DNA of 64,000 nucleotides from Chamaecrista fasciculata. Taxonomy: Eukaryota; Streptophyta; Magnoliopsida; Fabales; Fabaceae. A program made the position numbers and the translations under genes. The stretch spans positions 1 through 64,000 of the forward strand of contig QANZ01023747.1 in assembly GCA_003254925.1 (NCBI GenBank). The letters run 5' to 3'. The notes beneath the pieces are model-generated. The model saw only the letters and a list, made by a program, of their open reading frames with translations, was not told where the DNA came from and did not search any database. Numbering within the stretch: the stretch's first letter is position 1; every line of letters starts with the position of its first letter. Of the stretch, positions 58,584 through 64,000 are shown in pieces.

Positions 58584-61012
58584 GGGTAAATTGCAATTTG
58601 GTACCCTGTGGTTAGGGGCGGTTCCCCTTTGGTACCCTGAAAGAAAAATTTTTGCATTGTGGTACCCCGTGGTTTGCTCCGTTAGCGATTTGGTCCCCTG
58701 AGGTTTTTTTCAGTTAGTATTTAACGACAAATGTACGTTAAAATGTCAAAAATCTCCCAACAAGTCTTCTCTTATGCGTTTAAGTCCTTTCCCTTTACTA
58801 AAAGGGATCAAAACATAAAGAATTAATTATAAAAGGGTCTTTAGAATTCTAATATTATAGATTTTTCTCCTTTTCATAAGATTTCTTTTGAATAGGTCCT
58901 AATTTAATTACACTTTAATCCCAAAAGTTTATGATCTTTCTCAAAATAGTCCTTAGAACCTCAAACCCTAAAACTTTTAAAAAAGTATGAGTTGTACAAT
59001 TAAGTCCCTGACACAATGTTTTCCCATTATTCTCAATTCCCTCTCTTTTTCATCATCTACATTCATTTTAGTCTCAAGTCCTCAAAATAAAATTGTAAAG
59101 TGTCTCAAAACTCTTCCAAACATTCCAATTTAGCCCTTAAAAATATTAAAAACACAAAACCCAAAACTCCTAAATCCTAAATCTCTAAAGCTTAATTTTT
59201 TTTAATCTTCAATTTCATCCAATTTAGTCCTAAAAAATAGGCAAAAATGCACAGACACCCCCTAAGTTTTAGGTTAGGTGCACATAACACCCCTGAGTTT
59301 TTAATTTGTGCAAATAGGACCCCTGAGTTTTCAATTACGTGCAAATAACACCCTAAGTGTCATATCACTGAGGGTACAATAGTAATTTTATATAAAAAAA
59401 ATTAGTTTGCATTCCCCAAAAGTTTTACTTTTTTGAATTAAGGTCCTTTCTTTATACAATTGGACCAAAATATAAGAAAAAATAAATAAATTATGATTTG
59501 AAACAATTTTAGTCCCCCCCAAAGAAAAGAAATCTAGCCAAATTGCATCTTCACCGTCTTCTTCAATCACAGATTGTTGTTCTTCTTCTTCTTCCTGTAC
59601 TGCCGCCGGAGCCAAATTCGTCAAAGGCCGAGTCTTGGAGGATTTACCTGAAACATTCGAGTCCTTCCGGTGATCGAGACTCATCTTCCACGGCTTATTG
59701 CTCCGCCGCACATGCGAATCGTACGGCTGTCTCCCCTGAAGCTTGGACGACGCGACGACTTCGGAAGATTAACCATGAGCACCCCTCCGCCATTGTTCAT
59801 CTGCCCCTTCGGTGGCTGAATCTCCGCCATTCGCAATCGCAGACAAAGAAATCTCGCGACTAAAAATGCCCCAACCAAGATACACAAATGCAAAGAGAAA
59901 CAAGTTTTAGGGGTAATTTATGAGTGGGATCTTTTGGGTAGTGAGGACGATTGATAAGAAATTTCAGAAATTGGATGAAAAAAGTGAGGTGCAGAGTGTG
60001 GAGTAAACGAAGAAGAAGAAGGTGAAGAATCGATTTGGCTGGATTTTTTTTTTTGGCTAAAATTGTTTCAAATCAAGAAATATGCATGTATCTTAAAAAT
60101 GAGACCATAAATCGAAGATGATGAATTGATGATGAATCAAAGATGAAGATTGAGATGTGGAGTTGGGTATGATGATGATGATGAAAGGAGGAAGATGAAG
60201 ATCGAAGATGATGAATAATGATGATGAATCGAAGATGATGAATGATGAAGATTTAGGGACCAAAATGTTATTTTTTTATTTCTGATTTAAACAATTTGAG
60301 GCAAGGTGAAGAGGAAAGTAGGATTTAGGGACCAAATTGCAAGAGAGTAGTTTTTTTAGGGATTTAGGGACCAATTTGTCAGCGAGCCAATAATTCAGGG
60401 ACCAATTTAGTAGTTTACTCAAATTGAATTCCTTAGTTTTGAATTTTGATTCCTTAGGGTATGAAGAAATTGGTTGTTGATGATGTTGATTTTGTTGTTG
60501 AGAGGGTTTTTGATTTGTAGAGCTTGATTTTGGAAAAATTTGGGGGTTTTGATTTGTTTGTAGTGTACTAGAATGAAAATTGTAGTTGAATATAGGGATT
60601 TTTTGATAAATCATAGATGCTCATTTGTCTGTTGAGGTTCTAAGGACTATTTTGATAAAGATCATAAACTTTTGGGATTAAAGTGTAATTAAATAAGGAC
60701 CTATTCAGAAGAAATCTTATGAAAAGGAGAAAAATCTATAATATTAGAATTCTAAAGACCCTTTTATAATTAATTCTTTATGTTTTGATCCCTTTTAGTA
60801 AAGGGAAAGGACTTAAACGCATAAGAGAAGACTTTTTGGGAGATTTTTGACATTTTAACTAACATTTGCCGTTAAATCCTAACAGAAAAAAATCTCAGGG
60901 TACCAAATCGCTAACGGAGCAAACCACGGGGTTCCACAATGCAAAAATTTTTCTTTCAGGGTACCAAAGGGGAACCGCCCCTAACCACAGGGTACCAAAT
61001 TGCAATTTACCC
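58584..61012. mobile_element. MULE-like element with 379-bp TIRs inside a LINE
   Basis: 58584-58962 and 60634-61012 are strong inverted copies opening GGGTAAATTGCAATTTGGTA. They contain 'ggttaggggcggttcccc', 'gtggtttgctccgttagcg' and 'cttatgcgtttaagtccttt'. The flanks TTAAAATTA / TTAAATAAA agree at 6 of 9. The interior has one copy of the shared module (59026-59150), telomere-like repeats, the end of a further element at about 60420 (closing GTTTACTC) and a GC-richer cargo. No transposase. Confidence 0.85.
59520..59860 (-). pseudogene. Possible captured host gene fragment in the MULE
   Basis: On the minus strand a leader-like sequence precedes ATG at about 59840, giving MAEIQPPKGQMNNGGGVLMV and NLPKSSRRPSF. 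In another frame downstream come RRSNKPWKMSLDHRKDSN and an acidic AVQEEEEEQQSVIEEDGED. GC content and codon-like texture differ from the rest of the element. I do not recognise the gene, and the frame changes suggest a decayed capture. Confidence 0.4.
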
Positions 61013-61081
61013 TTAAATAAATAAAATACATAATTTATTCTTTAAAATATTTCAATTTGTTAATAATTTGGTCCTTAGTAA

Positions 61082-61574
61082 TAGGGGTGCACTCAGGCCG
61101 GACTGGGTTTCCGACAGACCCAAGACCTGGCCCGAGGCACCGAGTCTAGTGAGGCTTAATCGGGCCAAATGTTTTTTTTCAAAATTTTTATATTAATTTA
61201 CTTAAGCCATTTATTTATTCTATATGATTTTTTAACTTAATATTTTAAGGATAAAAAATTAATTTTGGATATTTTAGTGATGTTTTATTAATAAAAACAT
61301 TTAATTTGATTTATTTTTTAAAAAAATATTGATTTAATTGAGATTAAATATATGTTTTATGTGTTTTTAATATACAATTAATAAAAATAATAATACATAT
61401 ATTTTCTAAAATAAAAAAAAATTAAAAGAAAAAAAAATATATATATATAATAAAAAAATAAATAATGAGTATACCTCGGGCCGGCCGAGTTTACAAGTAC
61501 TAGACCGGGACCCGACCCGAAGTGCCCACACCGGACCGGGATGGCCGGGTCGGGCTGTGTTTTATTCACTCCTA
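61082..61574. mobile_element. hAT-like MITE with GC-rich ends
   Basis: It opens TAGGGGTGCACTCAGGCCGG and in reverse opens TAGGAGTGAATAAAACACAG followed by 'cccgacccggcc'. The flanks CTTAGTAA and CATAGTGA agree at 6 of 8. The core is AT-rich with no coding frame. Confidence 0.65.
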
Positions 61575-61585
61575 CATAGTGATGA

Positions 61586-61845
61586 GTTGATCTTTGAATT
61601 TGAACTAATTTTATATTTATTGGTCCCTATATTTGTACTAAATTAATACTATTTGGTCCCATAATTTGAATTAATTTTATACTTTTTGTCCTCGAATTTG
61701 TACTAAATTAATACTATTTGGTCATTGTATTTGAACTAATTTTATACTTTTTTGTCTCTGAATTTGTACTAAATTTATATTATTTGATCCTTAAATTTGT
61801 ACTAATCTATACTTTTTGGTCCCTGAATTTGACCCAATAATCAAA
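61586..61845. repeat. Minisatellite of about 34-bp units
   Basis: Seven or so alternating units of the form TTTGAACTAATTTTATACTT TTTGGTCCC and AATTTGTACTAAATTAATAC TATTTGGTCC, with variation between units. Confidence 0.85.
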
Positions 61846-62647
61846 TTGTTGACAAATGCAAAAATTCAGGAACTGATTAGAATTTATATTTTGATTATTA
61901 AAGGACTGATTAATTCACTCAGTATAAATCTAGGGACCAAATAGTAGGTTTTCTACTATAAGAATTGATGAGATGACAACTTCGTTAAGTTTCGGATAAA
62001 CAGAGTAATATAGGGAGTTTCATAGCACATATGTACAAGTTTGGGGGGTTCTATTTTTTTTAAGTTTTAAATTTTTTTTTTTGGCCTGAAGTTTTAAATT
62101 CTAGAAGGATAAATTGCACATTTTTTTTTAGTACAAAAAATGCACACAGTGTAAGATTTCTTATTACTCTTGATTATTTTTATAATTTTTAAATATAACG
62201 ATTTTTATTTTGAAAAGGTTTATAATTTATTTTTCATTTTAAATTTAACACTAATATTTATATGCTTTTGAAATACTCCTATGCAAAAGGTTCGATGTGT
62301 ACGTTTGTTTGTGTTTATTAATTTGGTCCAACCATCATTTATCTACTATTTCACTTCATTTCCAATTATCTAGATTAGACATGTCTACTTCTTAACTGAA
62401 GTCAAAGTTTTTAACAAAAAAAACTGAAGTCAAAGTTAATAGTCTCTCATTGTTCCAAAAGTGCAATAATTCTCAGGCCAAAAAAAAGTCCAATAATCCA
62501 AATTAACGTGTACCTTGTCTCTTTCTATGGGTGAAATCCTTGAAAAGAGAGGAATGTTTTAAAAATTATATTGACCATTAAACTAATAAATAATTATATG
62601 TATAATCTTAAATAGTATAAAATTTATATAATATAATAAAGACCAAG
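61846..62647. other. Intergenic DNA, no gene seen
   Basis: AT-rich, with scattered 'gggacc' foldback remnants at 61860-61960. Confidence 0.45.
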
Positions 62648-63600
62648 GTGCGAATTTGGTCATGTAACTTTGCTCCATGTCCCATATTAGTCCTATATCT
62701 TTTTTTGTCTCAAATTTAGTCCTGTATCTTTGCTCCAGGTCCCAAATCAGTCCTACATATTTTTTTGTCTCATTTTTGGTCCCATATATTTTGAAAATAT
62801 CCCACCGTTAATCTTCCGTCCATTTTAAATTACAGTTTAGTCCTGAAATTCAAATCCCTTTCACTTTAGTCCCTGACTAACAAAATGAAAGTGAAAGAGC
62901 ATCCTTGAAGATTCTCAAACCTTACATATCAATCCTTAATCCATGAATTCTTCATGAAATATAATAGAAATGCAAAAATAACACAAATTAAAGCAAATAA
63001 CAAAGGGACCAAAACTGAAAACGCAGAAAATTTAAAACCCACCGAAAAATGCCCCGAACTCGCTGGAAAAAGTACTGAAATCACCGAAAAACTCAAGAAC
63101 TCATCCAAAAACACCAATCCTCACTGAAATCTCACTCAAATAATTGGGGTTTTTGGATGAGTTTTTGTGTTTTTCGGCGATTTCCATACGTTTTCCAGCA
63201 AGTTTGGGGCATTTTCCAGTGGGTTTCAAATTTTCTTCCTTTTCAGTTTTGGTCCCTCAGTCATTTGCTTTATTTGTGTTGTTTTTGCATTTCTATTCCA
63301 TTTCATGAAGAATTCATGGATTGGGGACCAAGATGTAAGGTTTGAGAATCTTCAGGGATGCTCTTTCACTTTCATTTTGATAGTCAGGGACTAATGTGAA
63401 AGGGACTTGAAGTTTTCAAAACTAAAATGTAATTTAAAATGGACGGAGGACTAACGATGGGAGCTTTTCAAAACATATGGGACCAAAACTGAGACAAGAA
63501 AAGACATAGGACTGATTTGGGACCTGGAGCAAAGATACAGGACCAAATTCGAGACAAAAAAAAATATAGGACTGATTTGAGACCTTGAGTAAAGTTATAA
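62648..63600. mobile_element. Large foldback element, arms of about 450 bp
   Basis: The whole segment is nearly one palindrome centred near 63140, with only about 30 bp of loop. 'ctttgctccaggtcccaaatc' at 62730 mirrors 'gatttgggacctggagcaaag' at 63515. 'catgaattcttcatgaaat' at 62942 mirrors 'atttcatgaagaattcatg' at 63301. 'actcatccaaaaac' mirrors 'gtttttggatgag' at the centre. Short frames on both strands (TFSSKFGAFSSGFQIF and similar) are mirror images and not genes. The right terminus looks truncated. Confidence 0.85.
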
Positions 63601-63604
63601 GATA

Positions 63605-64000
63605 TTATAAATGTAGTAATAATTATTAGTGTCTATGCTTCATCGTTCTTAATTGGTTTTCATTAAACGGTTTGATTTTTTTTTTTTTTCCAAAATAGAC
63701 CAAACTTCGATTCTCAATTAAAATGCCAATTCAATTTGATTTTTTAAACATTGCTCATGAGTACTGGTCCATGTTTCAATTATAAATGGTAGGACTCCAT
63801 GGGCACATAAAACCGAATAGGGACATCCATTATAAGCATCACAAAGTAATATAAATATAACACGTGCTTATATCAAAGAAAATCACGTTTCTTGGTTTCA
63901 ATTCATATCCCTCTTTATTCATTTTGTTTGAAGCTGCTTAATGACAACTAAACAGTATGTACAACCAGTTGCATATTAGGCTATATCTTGTTTTAGATAA
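63605..64000. other. Intergenic DNA to the window end, no gene seen
   Basis: AT-rich. Nothing recognised. Confidence 0.5.

Noticed and set aside
62929-63394. Similar short proteins on both strands near the right end
   Set aside because: They are mirror images caused by the palindrome.
1-64000. CRISPR arrays, bacterial operons, rRNA genes
   Set aside because: The window is plant nuclear DNA. The tandem repeats seen have no spacer structure and no rRNA sequence is recognisable.

Overview
The window is nuclear DNA of a flowering plant, most likely a eudicot. The AT-rich intergenic DNA, the (T)TTAGGG-like repeats, Ty1/copia elements, Mutator-like (MULE) elements, a tRNA-derived SINE, a spliced TMEM131-like gene and two CEP peptide genes all point that way. 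I cannot name the species. Most of the window is transposable-element sequence. I support only three host genes, all on the minus strand.

Layout. 1-2671 is the 3' part of a Ty1/copia element with a short 3' LTR. 2672-11019 is AT-rich and holds small MITE and foldback elements, one of which contains a SINE. 11264-16230 is a stack of nested elements: a Tourist-like element with two roughly 30-bp minisatellites, a partial second copy of it, MULE ends, telomere-like repeats and a MITE with a perfect 9-bp target duplication. 19010-24770 is a three-exon TMEM131-like gene, with a foldback MITE just past its stop codon and a long-TIR element carrying a DUF4283 gene fragment just upstream of its promoter. 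An assembly gap (27360-27679) adjoins a FAR1/SWIM-type MULE (27680-31799) whose transposase gene is decayed. 32670-41200 holds foldbacks, a LINE tail, a PIF/Harbinger-like element and a hAT-like element. 41208-46300 is a young copia element with a 5-bp target duplication. 46932-47213 and 51014-51295 are two tandem CEP genes. 52703-61012 is a block of two long-TIR MULEs and two decayed LINEs, followed by a hAT-like element, a minisatellite and a large foldback to the end.

Function. The CEP genes encode secreted precursors of 15-residue hormones that, in the known family, are read by the CEPR receptor kinases and control root growth and nitrogen demand. The two here have the same length, motif position and TATA sequence and look like a local duplication. 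The TMEM131-like gene encodes a secretory-pathway type I membrane protein. I see no operon-like or pathway link between it and the CEP genes.

Most noteworthy: (1) the tandem CEP pair; (2) three long-TIR elements with different ends that share one internal module of about 110-130 bp beside telomere-like repeats; (3) a FAR1-type MULE recognisable from matching TIRs around a transposase lacking its catalytic core; (4) two adjacent minisatellites of different composition but the same period inside one element; and (5) single-N joints that duplicate repeats and look like misassembly. I found no clear new biological system.
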